Shown here one piece after another: positions 34,927 to 43,606 of a DNA stretch of 45,843 nucleotides (positions are counted from its first letter, which is position 1; every line of letters starts with the position of its first letter). This DNA is from an uncultured Lachnospiraceae bacterium (GTDB taxonomy: Bacteria > Bacillota_A > Clostridia > Lachnospirales > Lachnospiraceae), in NCBI GenBank assembly GCA_951801245.1, contig CATOMC010000016.1:1-45843 (forward strand), written 5' to 3'. Under the pieces are notes generated by a model, which saw only the letters and a program-made list of their open reading frames with translations, made no database searches and had not been told where the DNA came from. Both the position numbers and the translations under genes were made by a program.

Positions 34927-36405
34927 TCAGTCTTTCTGCCCAAGCACAGCAAGCAGATACTCCCATACACGTCCCACAGAAGCTATATCCATCTTTTCCT
35001 GCGTCGTGTGTACGTCCTGCAAGTCCGGCCCCACACAGACGCAATCAAGCCCCTCTATCTTGGCAGAGAGGATACCGCATTCCAGTCCCGCATGGATTGC
35101 CTGCAAAACAGGTTCCTTCCCATACATGCTTTCATAAATCCGCACCATCTTATCCCGCAGAGCAGATTCTTTTTGATAGGCCCATCCAGGATAACTCCCG
35201 TGGATCGATACCTGTGCTCCTGCTTCCTGTGCAATCTCTGTCATCTTTCTGCACAGTTCCTCTTTCCTGGCATCCACCGAACTTCTGACCGCATATTGCA
35301 GCCGCAGTCCCTCTTCTGACAAGACGAGTACGCCAAGATTTAAGGAAGTCTCCACCAGCCCTTCTACATCCTGACTCATGGCTATCACGCCATTTGGCAG
35401 TTTTCCCAGACAGTCCAGGGCATTTCTGGTACTGTCAGTTGTATAAAAGCAGCCGGCTTTGCAACCATCTTCACCAGACCCATCTTGCGGAATCGGATTA
35501 CACACTACTGTCACATTGGGGTCACCTTCCTGCAGAATACGTCTGATTGCTTCCTGTTTCGTTGCTGCTACTTCTTCCAGTATGCCTGCTTCCTCCCTTT
35601 TCACAGCAAGAACTGCCATCGCTTCCCTGGCAATGGCATTGTCTGCCACACCGCCCTGCATGCTCACAAGACGAAGCTCCATATGCTCGCTGAGTGCCCG
35701 CAGCACCTCTCCCAGAAGACAGTTGGCATTTCCTCTGCCCTTATTGATTTCCATGCCGGAATGGCCGCCTGACAGCCCTGAAACTTTAACTTCCATCAAT
35801 TGCATGTCATCTGTACAGATTCCGTCCCGCTTCACCGGAATGATCACATCCACCCGGGCACCGCCGGCACAACTGGTGATAAAGATACCTTCCTCTTCCT
35901 GATCCAGATTGATCATGCGGCGTCCCAGTAACATAGACAGATCAATGCCTGTAGCTCCCTCCATACCGGTCTCCTCATCCACCGTCAGGATCACTTCCAG
36001 ACGGGGCAGGGCAATATCTGCATCCAAAAGTGCAAGACAATATGCCACCCCGATCCCGTCGTCACCGCCAAGACTCGTCCCTTCCGCATAAACCTTGCCG
36101 TCCGCCATCTTGAGCCGCAGCCCTTCTTTGGCCATATCCATGTCACAATCCGGTTCCCTGACGGCCACCATATCCATATGCCCCTGCAGGATATAGGGCG
36201 CTTCCTTTTCGTACCCTGCCGCCGCTTCTTTGATGATGATAATATTCTTAAGTTCGTCCTGAATGCAGAACAGATTCCTTTCCTTTGCAAACCTCCGCAA
36301 GTAGTCACTGATCGCTTTCACATTTCCCGATCCATGCGGTATCTGACAGATCTCTTCAAAAAAAATAAATACACTCTTTGGCTCTAAGCCTGATAATATA
36401 CCCAT
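34927..36405 (-). CDS. pepD: Aminoacyl-histidine dipeptidase (PepD, M20)
   Basis: 492 residues, usual for cytosolic nonspecific dipeptidase. Zinc and catalytic residues of M20 are visible: LQGHMDMV (His, Asp), GGDDGIGVAYCLALLD (bridging Asp), VDEETGMEGA (Glu pair), NLDQEEEG, and the late HAGLECG (His). It cleaves Xaa-His and other dipeptides in the cytoplasm. ATG 36405 has GGAGG 6 nt upstream. It follows rplT by 168 bp with terminator hairpins between, so it is a separate unit. Confidence 0.94.
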   Translation of the reverse strand: MGILSGLEPKSVFIFFEEICQIPHGSGNVKAISDYLRRFAKERNLFCIQDELKNIIIIKEAAAGYEKEAPYILQGHMDMVAVREPDCDMDMAKEGLRLKMADGKVYAEGTSLGGDDGIGVAYCLALLDADIALPRLEVILTVDEETGMEGATGIDLSMLLGRRMINLDQEEEGIFITSCAGGARVDVIIPVKRDGICTDDMQLMEVKVSGLSGGHSGMEINKGRGNANCLLGEVLRALSEHMELRLVSMQGGVADNAIAREAMAVLAVKREEAGILEEVAATKQEAIRRILQEGDPNVTVVCNPIPQDGSGEDGCKAGCFYTTDSTRNALDCLGKLPNGVIAMSQDVEGLVETSLNLGVLVLSEEGLRLQYAVRSSVDARKEELCRKMTEIAQEAGAQVSIHGSYPGWAYQKESALRDKMVRIYESMYGKEPVLQAIHAGLECGILSAKIEGLDCVCVGPDLQDVHTTQEKMDIASVGRVWEYLLAVLGQKD

Positions 36406-36441
36406 GATATACCTCCAAACCAGATGTTACCCATGATAAAA

Positions 36442-36465
36442 AATCGAGCGCCAGCGCGCTCGATT
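36442..36465. repeat. Perfect hairpin upstream of pepD
   Basis: AATCGAGCGC / CAGC / GCGCTCGATT, a 10-bp stem in the pepD leader region. The GACTGCTTCGCA that follows (36470-36481) recurs in the hairpin array after glnA (23615-23626), which suggests shared intergenic repeat material. Confidence 0.6.
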
Positions 36466-36533
36466 CAGAGACTGCTTCGCATTCTCCTTAAATATGCTAC
36501 GCCGCTGCATTTTCCTTAAATTTCCTATAGTAT

Positions 36534-36561
36534 AAAAAGGACACGGTTTGTCACCATGCCC
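36534..36561 (-). terminator. Terminator of the infC operon
   Basis: On the minus strand GGGCATGG and CCGTGTCC pair (two G-T) over TGACAAA and are followed by TTTTT, about 13 bp after the rplT stop. Confidence 0.75.
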
Positions 36562-36573
36562 TGTATTTCGCCA

Positions 36574-36930
36574 TTATTTTAAGTTTGCCTTTGCAAGCTC
36601 TGCCAGAGAGGTAAATCCTGCCGCATCATTAACAGCCATCTCCGCAAGCATCTTTCTGTTCATATCAACACCCGCATTCTTAAGGCCATACATAAATCTG
36701 CTGTAAGATAAACCATTCATTCTTGCTGCCGCATTGATACGTGCGATCCAAAGCTGTCTGAACTGACGCTTTCTCTCTTTTCTGCCGGCATATGATGATG
36801 CCAGTGCTCTCATGACAGACTGCTTTGCCACTCTATACTGCTTGGATCTTGCGCCTCTGTAACCTTTCGCAAGTTTTAATACTCTGTTATGTTTCTTTCT
36901 GGCGTTCATGCCGCCTTTTACTCTTGCCAT
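36574..36930 (-). CDS. rplT: 50S ribosomal protein L20
   Basis: 118 residues, the standard length. Start [29 protein letters not shown] is the RNA-binding extension; [10 protein letters not shown] and [11 protein letters not shown] are invariant parts. L20 is needed for early 50S assembly and, in Firmicutes, represses its own operon by binding the leader mRNA. Ribosome site AGGAGG. Third gene of infC-rpmI-rplT. Confidence 0.98.
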   Translation of the reverse strand: MARVKGGMNARKKHNRVLKLAKGYRGARSKQYRVAKQSVMRALASSYAGRKERKRQFRQLWIARINAAARMNGLSYSRFMYGLKNAGVDMNRKMLAEMAVNDAAGFTSLAELAKANLK

Positions 36931-36993
36931 GTCTTTCTCCTCCTAAATTCACGATTCTCTTACTACATCCTGCCTGTCCACTTACCGGACATC

Positions 36994-37191
36994 TTAGACA
37001 TAAGGTAAGATTTTCTTCATATTCTTAACATTTGTCTTATCTGTTATCGCAGGTTTTCTGAGATTTCTCTTGTTCTTGGTCGTCTTCTTGGTCAAGATAT
37101 GGCGTTTGTACGCTTTATTTCTCTTTAACTTACCTGTTCCAGTCACTTTAAAACGTTTCGCAGCAGATCTGCTTGTTTTCATTTTTGGCAT
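36994..37191 (-). CDS. rpmI: 50S ribosomal protein L35
   Basis: 65 residues, very basic: [24 protein letters not shown], then [21 protein letters not shown]. Second gene of the operon, 72 bp after infC and 63 bp before rplT, with AGGAGG upstream of the ATG. Confidence 0.98.
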   Translation of the reverse strand: MPKMKTSRSAAKRFKVTGTGKLKRNKAYKRHILTKKTTKNKRNLRKPAITDKTNVKNMKKILPYV

Positions 37192-37263
37192 TTCAAAATT
37201 CCTCCTGTATTTTTAATGTAATGAGATATCGATTCGAGATATCATTTATCTTAACTAAGCAGC

Positions 37264-37770
37264 TTATCGCTTCTCAGCTAAAAACATAGTCATACTCCGG
37301 CCTTCCACCTTCGGTGCTTTATCCATCACCGCAATATCGGAAAGCGCCTGCGCAAAATCATCCAGTATATGTTTACTCGTATTCATATGCGCCATCTCAC
37401 GGCCGCGGAATCGCAGTGTCACCTTGACCCTGTCGCCCTTGCTGATAAATTTGCGGGCCGCATTCACTTTCGTATTCAGATCATTGGTATCAATATTAGG
37501 AGACAGACGAATCTCCTTAATCTCAACAATCTTCTGTTTCTTCTTGGCTTCTTTCTCTCTTCTGGTCTGTTCGTACTTAAACTTTCCGTAATCCACGATC
37601 TTACAGACAGGCGGCTTCGCCGTGGGCGCAATCTTGACCAAATCCACCCCTGCCTCTTCTGCAAGCCTCATCGCTTCCCTTGTCGGCATGACGCCAAGCT
37701 GTTCCCCATCTACGCCGATCACACGTACTTCCTTGTCTCTGATCTGTTCGTTGATAAATAAGTCGCTAAT
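37264..37770 (-). CDS. infC: Translation initiation factor IF-3 (AUU start)
   Basis: 168-169 residues. It opens ISDLFINEQIRDKEVRVIGVDGEQLGVMPTREA and continues through KIVDYGKFKYEQTRREKEAKKKQK to the C-terminal KVTLRFRGREMAH. IF-3 keeps the 30S free and proofreads initiator tRNA. I place the start at the ATT codon at 37770-37768: GGAGGGT lies about 8 nt before it, whereas ATG 37785 would overlap that ribosome site. A rare AUU start is the known signature of infC and lets IF-3 repress its own translation. The leader carries a terminator hairpin (37801-37828). Confidence 0.95.
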   Translation of the reverse strand: MSDLFINEQIRDKEVRVIGVDGEQLGVMPTREAMRLAEEAGVDLVKIAPTAKPPVCKIVDYGKFKYEQTRREKEAKKKQKIVEIKEIRLSPNIDTNDLNTKVNAARKFISKGDRVKVTLRFRGREMAHMNTSKHILDDFAQALSDIAVMDKAPKVEGRSMTMFLAEKR

Positions 37771-37785
37771 CGTTTTACCCTCCAT

Positions 37786-37965
37786 AAGAATATAAAAATT
37801 TAAAAGGTGGATAGCACAGCTATCCACCAATCATAAACGCTTGAATACAACTCCCATACGCCCTCAGGACTGTGGAGTCTAAGCTATGAACGCTTGCGAA
37901 CACAATTGTTGCAAGGTGAGAGTGTAATACTCTTCTTGGTTGTTCTGTGCTTTCACACATGTGTT
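37786..37965 (-). promoter_or_regulatory. infC leader, probable L20-type attenuator
   Basis: About 180 nt of transcribed leader ending in an intrinsic terminator: on the minus strand GGTGGATAGC / TGT / GCTATCCACC (37828-37806) followed by TTTTAAATTTTT, only 17 nt before the ribosome site. Placement matches the Firmicutes L20 leader, in which L20 binding promotes premature termination. The upstream part (37830-37965) has complementary stretches suitable for an anti-terminator, which I did not fold. Confidence 0.75.
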
Positions 37966-37994
37966 AGTCTAACATACGTTCGGAGGGATGTCAA
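37966..37994 (-). promoter_or_regulatory. Promoter of infC-rpmI-rplT
   Basis: On the minus strand a perfect -35 TTGACA (37994-37989), 17 bp and -10 TAGACT (37971-37966). Confidence 0.8.
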
Positions 37995-38036
37995 GAGATG
38001 CGTGGGAAATTTCTTAAGCACTTTCTTAAGGAATTA

Positions 38037-38307
38037 CTTTTCACACGTTAGTCACAGTTGACGCCTGAACAGATAGAAAATGCTCTGTTGTTGCGCTCTC
38101 GCTCCTTTGAGAGCGCAGCAGACACTAAACTCTTGAGAAATCCCGCCGAGTGCTGCGAGTGAGTTACAAGTTTAGTGCTGGCAACTACATCTATTTTAAT
38201 ATATAATAAGAAGAGAAGCAAGTATTACCACAGATAACAGATGTTGCGATGTAACAGTTCGTTGCTTTTCACACGTTAGCCTAAAGTGACGCCTGAAGAG
38301 ACAGAAA
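38037..38307. repeat. Mosaic intergenic repeats and hairpins
   Basis: Two diverged direct copies start CTTTTCACACGTTAG (38037-38051 and 38265-38279) and share GACGCCTGAA-AGA-AGAAA (to 38079 and 38307). Between them are a hairpin GCGCTCTC / 8 nt / GAGAGCGC (38093-38116) and a long-range stem CACTAAACT (38123-38131) with AGTTTAGTG (38169-38177). A third, weaker echo (CTTTCACACATGTGTTAG) lies in the infC promoter region near 37950. No gene is evident. Looks like multi-copy intergenic repeat material. Confidence 0.7.
38179..38207 (+). promoter_or_regulatory. Possible promoter of the TPR gene
   Basis: TATAAT at 38202-38207 with a weak -35 TGGCAA (38179-38184), spacing 17. It would give a leader of about 210 nt containing the second repeat copy. 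Confidence 0.4.
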
Positions 38308-38424
38308 TTTCTTCGTCAGTGCGATGTTGCAGATTGTACAGGCGCCCGATGCAACTATAACTTGTGTGATCAGGCGTTGCCCTTAAGCCGAAGGATGAAT
38401 TGCAGCATTGATAGAGGTCCCGAT

Positions 38425-39906
38425 TTGTCAAAAAAGAAGAAAACTTCATCTGCCAATACCATAAAAAAACGATCATCCGCCTTCCTCAAAAAGTGGAAAA
38501 AACTGATTAAAGCATTTACCGCCCTGGGGATTTTTGCGATAATTTCCCTGATAGCCGACTTTGCGGGAATCTTCGGTTCAAAAGAAGCGCCTGTAAATAT
38601 AGAAAACCATTATCAGAATACCTACCAATATAATTTTTATAACCAATCCGTCACGGAACAACCTGCCGATCTGTCTCAGATAAACGCCCTGTACAACCAG
38701 GGCAGGAGTTTCTTTACCCAGGGTGCTTATGATAAGGCCATAACCTCCTATAAAGAGGCACTTACGGGAAAAAACAGTGTGGATGTCAACACCGCACGCA
38801 TTCAATATGCCCTGGGGCTTGCCTATAAGTATAACAGCAATGCCGACGAAGCCATCACCCTGTACACACAGGCCCTTGGTACCCTGCAAAGCCTGCTTGA
38901 AGCATCCGCATCGGCAGATAAAACGGCGATAGAAAACGAAATGAAATATGTTCATTATCTTCTCAGCGCTGCCTATCTGGAAAAGAAAGATTTTCAAAGA
39001 GCTTTAGACGAATGCAACCTATGCGAAACTGTCACAAAACCGGACAGCTTATCCGCTGATGCCGACTATACCTTTGGCCCTGCATCGGTATATAACCTGC
39101 GAGGACAGATTTATGCCAGCTCTTATTATACTTCCCATTCCGCTTTGCTGGCCATGGAAGAAAAGGATCTGGGCTATACCCTGGATGACGCATTACATTC
39201 CCTGGAGAAAGCTATCCTGGAAAAGAATGCCCAATACGCTTTTCGTGATTCGGAAGATTTTGCTCCTGACAACGTGCATGTAGATGCCTTTGTTGACTGG
39301 GCCTTCCTTTATACACTTCATCCTATGTATTGGTTAAAAAAAGGCGTCTATATCCTATCCCAAAAAGATGCCGAAATGGCAGAAATCCTCACCAACAGGG
39401 CCTCTGTGCTGCTTATGATGGGATATTATGACTTTGCCATAAAAGACTGTGAAGCAGCACTTAAAATCTACGAAGAACTGCCGTTTCATGAAAAATATAA
39501 TCTTTACCGCACCTATCTGATTCTGTCATATGCCAAATTGTACAGCGGCTTTCACGAAGACGGTTCCATTGATGATGCCGCAATAGCGGATTGTCATACG
39601 TATATTCGCAAGGGCCTGGAGCATACGAAAGCATGGTATGGTGAAAACCATTTTTTAACTGCCACTGCATATGAAAATATGGGAATGGCCGACCTACTGT
39701 CTAGAAATTATGCAGAAGCGATAAAAAATCACCGGGAAGCCAAACATATTTTCAAAAAACTGGGACTGAAAGAGGATGCCAAAAAGCAAACAAGATTTAT
39801 AAATAAAGTTAAAAGAATAAGAGCCGCAGGTACGGGCAGTTTCAGGGTAGAGGCCATACCATTTAACGGATATGTGGAATATGGTATGTATTATCAACAG
39901 GATTAA
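38425..39906 (+). CDS. TPR-repeat membrane protein, function unknown
   Basis: About 493 residues. A short Lys/Ser-rich cytoplasmic start, one membrane helix (about 28-50, FTALGIFAIISLIADFAGIFG), then an Asn/Tyr-rich strand-like stretch (NIENHYQNTYQYNFYN, 57-72), then tetratricopeptide repeats: INALYNQGRSFFTQGAYDKAITSYKEAL is the clearest, with further ones around ALGLAYKYNSNADEAITLY, LTNRASVLLMMGYYDFAIKDCEAALKIY and TAYENMGMADLLSRNYAEAIKNHREA. The TPR part faces outside if the positive-inside rule holds. I chose TTG 38425, preceded by AGAGGT at 6 nt, over 38362. No catalytic domain. Convergent with two membrane-protein genes. Confidence 0.8.
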   Translation: MSKKKKTSSANTIKKRSSAFLKKWKKLIKAFTALGIFAIISLIADFAGIFGSKEAPVNIENHYQNTYQYNFYNQSVTEQPADLSQINALYNQGRSFFTQGAYDKAITSYKEALTGKNSVDVNTARIQYALGLAYKYNSNADEAITLYTQALGTLQSLLEASASADKTAIENEMKYVHYLLSAAYLEKKDFQRALDECNLCETVTKPDSLSADADYTFGPASVYNLRGQIYASSYYTSHSALLAMEEKDLGYTLDDALHSLEKAILEKNAQYAFRDSEDFAPDNVHVDAFVDWAFLYTLHPMYWLKKGVYILSQKDAEMAEILTNRASVLLMMGYYDFAIKDCEAALKIYEELPFHEKYNLYRTYLILSYAKLYSGFHEDGSIDDAAIADCHTYIRKGLEHTKAWYGENHFLTATAYENMGMADLLSRNYAEAIKNHREAKHIFKKLGLKEDAKKQTRFINKVKRIRAAGTGSFRVEAIPFNGYVEYGMYYQQD

Positions 39907-39923
39907 GTATAAAAGTATATCTA

Positions 39924-40065
39924 GTGTACCATTTACCAATTGCATACACTTTTTTGCAAAGCCCACATTTGAGGGAGGCGATACGGTGGCATTGTTGACC
40001 GAAAACAACGCAGTAGAAGGAAATTCTGGCAAGCAAAAAGTATCGCTAATTGGTAAATGGTGCAC
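39924..40065. mobile_element. MITE-like element, 142 bp with terminal inverted repeats
   Basis: The ends GTGTACCATTTACCAATT (39924-39941) and AATTGGTAAATGGTGCAC (40048-40065) are inverted repeats with 17 of 18 matching and a perfect 14-bp core. The interior is 106 bp. I could not see a clear target-site duplication and no transposase with such ends is present. Alternatives: a long-range RNA stem between the convergent genes. Confidence 0.5.
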
Positions 40066-40174
40066 CAGTGCAAGTGCACGGAAGCCGACCTGCGTTCTCT
40101 CCTTCCTTATTGTACTTTTGCGCTCCATTCGACCAGTTCTTCATAAGATAACGCCGTTGCATTTTCCGGAATAA
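39986..40174 (+). CDS. Possible small ORF inside the MITE-like element (62 residues)
   Basis: GTG 39986 is preceded by an excellent GGGAGG at 6-7 nt. The frame reads MALLTENNAVEGNSGKQKV... and goes through the right inverted repeat to end antisense to the last 68 bases of the membrane-protein gene at 40107. No family is recognised and the C-terminal half is antisense coding. Doubtful, listed because of the ribosome site. Confidence 0.2.
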   Translation: MALLTENNAVEGNSGKQKVSLIGKWCTSASARKPTCVLSFLIVLLRSIRPVLHKITPLHFPE

Positions 40175-41441
40175 CACCTTTATCCACCATCTCTGCGTAG
40201 AGCCGGTCATAAAGATATATCAGGAACTGCGAACGGTCCATATCCTGACACGCCTCATCGTACCAGGTAAAACCTTCAATTTCTTCCATTAGGGCATCCG
40301 CATCCTGCCCCGTATCTTTGCATATTTTTCCTATACATACCTGAGCCATCGCACATTCAACCCGCTCGGCCGTTATCGAATTAGGGATTACCCAAAACAC
40401 ACAATAAGCCACAATAACCAGTAGAAGCGTGATAATATGGAACCAACTTTTTATCTTCACCGGTATCCATTTCACATAAACCCTGTATGCCGGATCCCGG
40501 CCATCGCAAAGCCTGCGACGGGCAATAATCCCGTTCTGTATGTACACCAAAATCGTATAAAGCACCGAATGCACCAAAACAAATATGAACTGTGCCGTAA
40601 CCATGTCCTCGCCGGCTTCAAACCAAGTCATCCAATAAATACTGCAGATCAGTATTACAGGAACATCCACCAAAAATACAAATCTGACATGTTCCTCCCT
40701 ATTAAAAGCACATAAATAGAAAAATATCAGAACCAGACTTAAAAATACCAGATACCATACATTCATCATCAACTGTACATTATGAATATGACAGTATATC
40801 GTATAGGCAATGATCAGTATGGTGGATAAGAATACCCAAAAATAAATATTAAACAAATGCAGCATATTGCAGATCTGATTCTTCCATTTCAGGGAAGGAT
40901 CATGATTTTTCCTGCCGCTTTGCTGCTCGATGCTTTGATAAGAAAGCGCTATCCAAAGACAGACCGGAAGTATAATCTTCAAAATACTGTCAATATGATA
41001 TTCCTCTAAGAACCGAAAATCTTTTATCTCATAATGCGCAATCAAAAGCAGCATGACCGCAGCAACGGCGCCTGCAAGATTACAGACAAGATTTTGACCG
41101 ACATACCCCTTACTGACAGACTCTCCCGCCTTTTTCTTATCAAAATATGCCAGAACCGGCGGCAGGATCGCCATCCCCATGATAAACAGACAGACGGCTT
41201 CCCACCGCTTCTGCAAAAAGTTCAACTCCAGTCTCACAAAATCCGGCCTGATCGCTTTAGCTAAAGATTCTGCCAAAGCAAGAAATGCAACTGTCCGAGT
41301 AATTATTTTCCTGGGCTTTTCAGGGTTCACCGTAACCTTTTCACAGAGAAAGTTGAAAATATCGGCAATATATTCTAATAATGAAACGATAACACCATAT
41401 GAAATCAATAAAACCGCCCCCTGCTTCTCACAGCTTTTCAC
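40107..41441 (-). CDS. Multipass membrane protein, unknown
   Basis: Up to 444 residues with about nine or ten predicted membrane helices and a soluble C-terminal tail of about 90 residues (from about 355: ITAERVECAMAQVCIGKICKD...LSYEELVEWSAKVQ). No known motif. The frame opens at GTG 41441, overlapping the upstream gene's end by 14 bp with no ribosome site, so either coupling is used or TTG 41408, which has AGGGGG about 8 nt upstream, is the true start. Paired with the 209-residue membrane protein before it. Confidence 0.75.
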   Translation of the reverse strand: MKSCEKQGAVLLISYGVIVSLLEYIADIFNFLCEKVTVNPEKPRKIITRTVAFLALAESLAKAIRPDFVRLELNFLQKRWEAVCLFIMGMAILPPVLAYFDKKKAGESVSKGYVGQNLVCNLAGAVAAVMLLLIAHYEIKDFRFLEEYHIDSILKIILPVCLWIALSYQSIEQQSGRKNHDPSLKWKNQICNMLHLFNIYFWVFLSTILIIAYTIYCHIHNVQLMMNVWYLVFLSLVLIFFYLCAFNREEHVRFVFLVDVPVILICSIYWMTWFEAGEDMVTAQFIFVLVHSVLYTILVYIQNGIIARRRLCDGRDPAYRVYVKWIPVKIKSWFHIITLLLVIVAYCVFWVIPNSITAERVECAMAQVCIGKICKDTGQDADALMEEIEGFTWYDEACQDMDRSQFLIYLYDRLYAEMVDKGVIPENATALSYEELVEWSAKVQ

Positions 41442-42057
41442 AGTAATGCATCACAGAATGCATCACCTGATCATTGATGCTTAGATAATAAGTGCACAAT
41501 CCGTCAAAAAGAATACACACGATTGCCAGAATACCCGCGAAGAGCCGAAGCCTGTTTCTTACTTTTACCCAGCTGACTTTTCCGGCAAAATACAAAGATG
41601 CCGCAAACCCAATTGCCAATGCCGCTATTACAAAAAAGGCCATTACCACCGGACCCAGGCCATTTACATAAAAGCTTCCGAAGGAATAAAAAGTGTCAAT
41701 AATCTCATTGTCAAACAACATGATATCTGCCCCGGCCAGACTGTTGTACCGTGTTTCCAGGAAACTGAGATACCCCCGGAACAATGCCACCTTTCTCATA
41801 TTCATTGCAAACGTATACAGATACAGGGTGGTAATGGATGGTACCACCAAAAAAAGTGCCGACAGGAAGACGTAATATCGTTCTCTGCTGCCTGCATCCT
41901 CCTTTTGCTGACGGATAATCAGCATTATCGCAAAGAAAAATACTGCCAGTATACATACCGCGCTGAATGCGGCAAACCATGTACTGAGACTTTCATAGCG
42001 TTCGATCTGCTCTGTATAAGAAGTAATCATTTGTGTTATGTTATCTGTCGTTCCCAT
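41428..42057 (-). CDS. Membrane protein with four helices, unknown
   Basis: 209 residues. Helices at about 27-48, 62-85, 130-152 and 170-190; the loop between helices 2 and 3 is soluble and probably outside (MNMRKVALFRGYLSFLETRYNSLAG...). No family recognised. ATG 42057 has AAGGAG 11 nt upstream. The stop overlaps the next gene's frame by 14 bp, so the two proteins are probably made together and may form a complex. Confidence 0.75.
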   Translation of the reverse strand: MGTTDNITQMITSYTEQIERYESLSTWFAAFSAVCILAVFFFAIMLIIRQQKEDAGSRERYYVFLSALFLVVPSITTLYLYTFAMNMRKVALFRGYLSFLETRYNSLAGADIMLFDNEIIDTFYSFGSFYVNGLGPVVMAFFVIAALAIGFAASLYFAGKVSWVKVRNRLRLFAGILAIVCILFDGLCTYYLSINDQVMHSVMHYCEKL

Positions 42058-42265
42058 TTTATGTAAATCTCCTTTATTGTATATAAAATTACATCCGTTA
42101 ATCCAATTTCTATTGTATAGTTAACTTCTATGTACGTCAATTGGTTGTGTGAAATTAGCTAACAAATATCCTGGGTAGTATAATCCACACAAAAAACCCT
42201 AAAGTCACGGCCAATATACGGTCCGTTATATACACAGTTCCTATTTTTGTTCTCTACTTCCGTCC

Positions 42266-42460
42266 TCATTTATGTTTATCCCTCCCCACATAAGTGCCAT
42301 TATATGTATTCCTACGACTTTTGTTGGTCACTATGGAATGGTCATCCTTATTGTCGCAATTATAAGCCTTTGAGATTTTTATCACTTTGCCGGCTGTGAA
42401 CAGCGACACCAGAAGCCCTACTATTGAGCAGACCCCTGAGATGATATTAAATAGCTCCAC
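42266..42460 (-). CDS. Small single-helix membrane protein
   Basis: 64 residues: VELFNIISGVCSIVGLLVSLFTAGKVIKI gives one membrane helix at the N-terminus, then a polar tail with NTYNGTYVGRDKHK. The GTG 42460 is chosen because AAGGAGG lies 8 nt upstream; the frame's earlier TTG 42484 would place that site inside the gene. The Asn/Tyr-rich tail resembles the NIENHYQNTYQYNF stretch of the TPR membrane protein, which hints at a shared partner. About 210 bp upstream of the membrane-protein pair. Confidence 0.6.
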   Translation of the reverse strand: MELFNIISGVCSIVGLLVSLFTAGKVIKISKAYNCDNKDDHSIVTNKSRRNTYNGTYVGRDKHK

Positions 42461-42601
42461 TACTTCTTCCTCCTTCTTTTCCAATTATAATATTCACACC
42501 AAATACTATCTCTGTCTTTCCCTATTTTGGATTAATACTATGATTGCCAACAGATATCCCGTTCATAATCCAACAGCGAAAAACGGCTATATCCGCCGAG
42601 A

Positions 42602-43606
42602 TTATGAGTGTGTACGGCTTGAAATGCTGTCACTGCTCGCAGATATTAATCTGCTGACAGGCGAGGCGGTTCCCTTGGACAACCAGACATACACTTCGTG
42701 GCTGAACAGGATTGGAAGTTTCTCTAGCAAAATGACAAAGTAGATATTAAAGGGCATTCGTGTAAATTCTTCCAATAACATCCCCAACACCTCCGCCCGA
42801 TATCTTCGCAGAAATTCCGACAGGATATCATGGTCTATGCAGTAATCGATGGCCAGGTTCAGTGCTTCCTGATAATCCCCCATCTCCGCTATGTATTCTC
42901 TGGAAATCTCCACAAACTGTGAGTATTCCGACAATGCCCTGCACTTGTCCATCAGTTTCTGGTTGCTGCCATAATTGATATCCAGCATCCGAACCCTCAG
43001 TTCCACATCTGCCTTCACTTTCTGGTTTTCAAATGCATCTGACAAGTTTAATATTGTTTCCTCTGGCATTTCTTTCGTACCATTATAGAATACGATACAC
43101 TGCGGCGTCGGCAGTGTAAGCTGCTCCGCTCCATAAGGACTTTCTCCTACCTGACCGATCAGCTTTTGGTACTCTTCCGCCAGATAGATCAGAAATCTCA
43201 CCGGCATATTGGGATTGTAGGTGCTCTGGTGTTCGTAGAGATTCAGTGTTCCTGCAATCACAAAGGCAAGGTCATTTTTCATCACCACATATACCGCATT
43301 CTCTATAGTCACTACTTGCAAATCGGATGCATCCCGATAGTTTGTCCCATTCAGCGCATTATATAAATCTAACAGTGCTTCTCTGTCCTTATCAAACAGG
43401 AACCTGAAAAGCCTGTCCTTGACCTGTCTGCTCACCTTTTTGCGGCTCTTCCAACCAAATAGCCCTAACCGGAATCTCTGATAAAACCATGCTATGTTTC
43501 TTTTTACTGTATCCTGCCGTTCCTTAGCCTTTCTTTTGCCTTCTGTACTCTGCATAAGCCGTCCTCCCTTGTTTTGCGGCAGGATTAGTTTATGCTTTTT
43601 CGTCAT
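42602..43606 (-). CDS. Rpn-family PD-(D/E)XK nuclease, altered C-terminus
   Basis: 334 residues. The nuclease core is recognisable: FDKDREALLDLYNALNGTNY, then AFVIAGTLNLYEHQSTYNPNMPVRFLIYLAEEY, in which EHQS is the catalytic motif of recombination-promoting nucleases/putative transposases common in Lachnospiraceae. LTLPTPQCIVFYNGTKE and CIDHDILSEFLRRYRAEVLGMLLEEF follow. After EEF (about residue 278) family likeness ends and 55 unrelated residues follow, so the gene appears truncated by a rearrangement near 42775. Active-site residues remain. Confidence 0.75.
   Translation of the reverse strand: MTKKHKLILPQNKGGRLMQSTEGKRKAKERQDTVKRNIAWFYQRFRLGLFGWKSRKKVSRQVKDRLFRFLFDKDREALLDLYNALNGTNYRDASDLQVVTIENAVYVVMKNDLAFVIAGTLNLYEHQSTYNPNMPVRFLIYLAEEYQKLIGQVGESPYGAEQLTLPTPQCIVFYNGTKEMPEETILNLSDAFENQKVKADVELRVRMLDINYGSNQKLMDKCRALSEYSQFVEISREYIAEMGDYQEALNLAIDYCIDHDILSEFLRRYRAEVLGMLLEEFTRMPFNIYFVILLEKLPILFSHEVYVWLSKGTASPVSRLISASSDSISSRTHS

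Noticed and set aside
42387..42743. 118-codon plus-strand frame over the end of the nuclease gene
   Set aside because: Part of it looks protein-like (LEMLSLLADINLL), but there is no ribosome site and it opposes the nuclease and small membrane genes. Only a search could rescue it.
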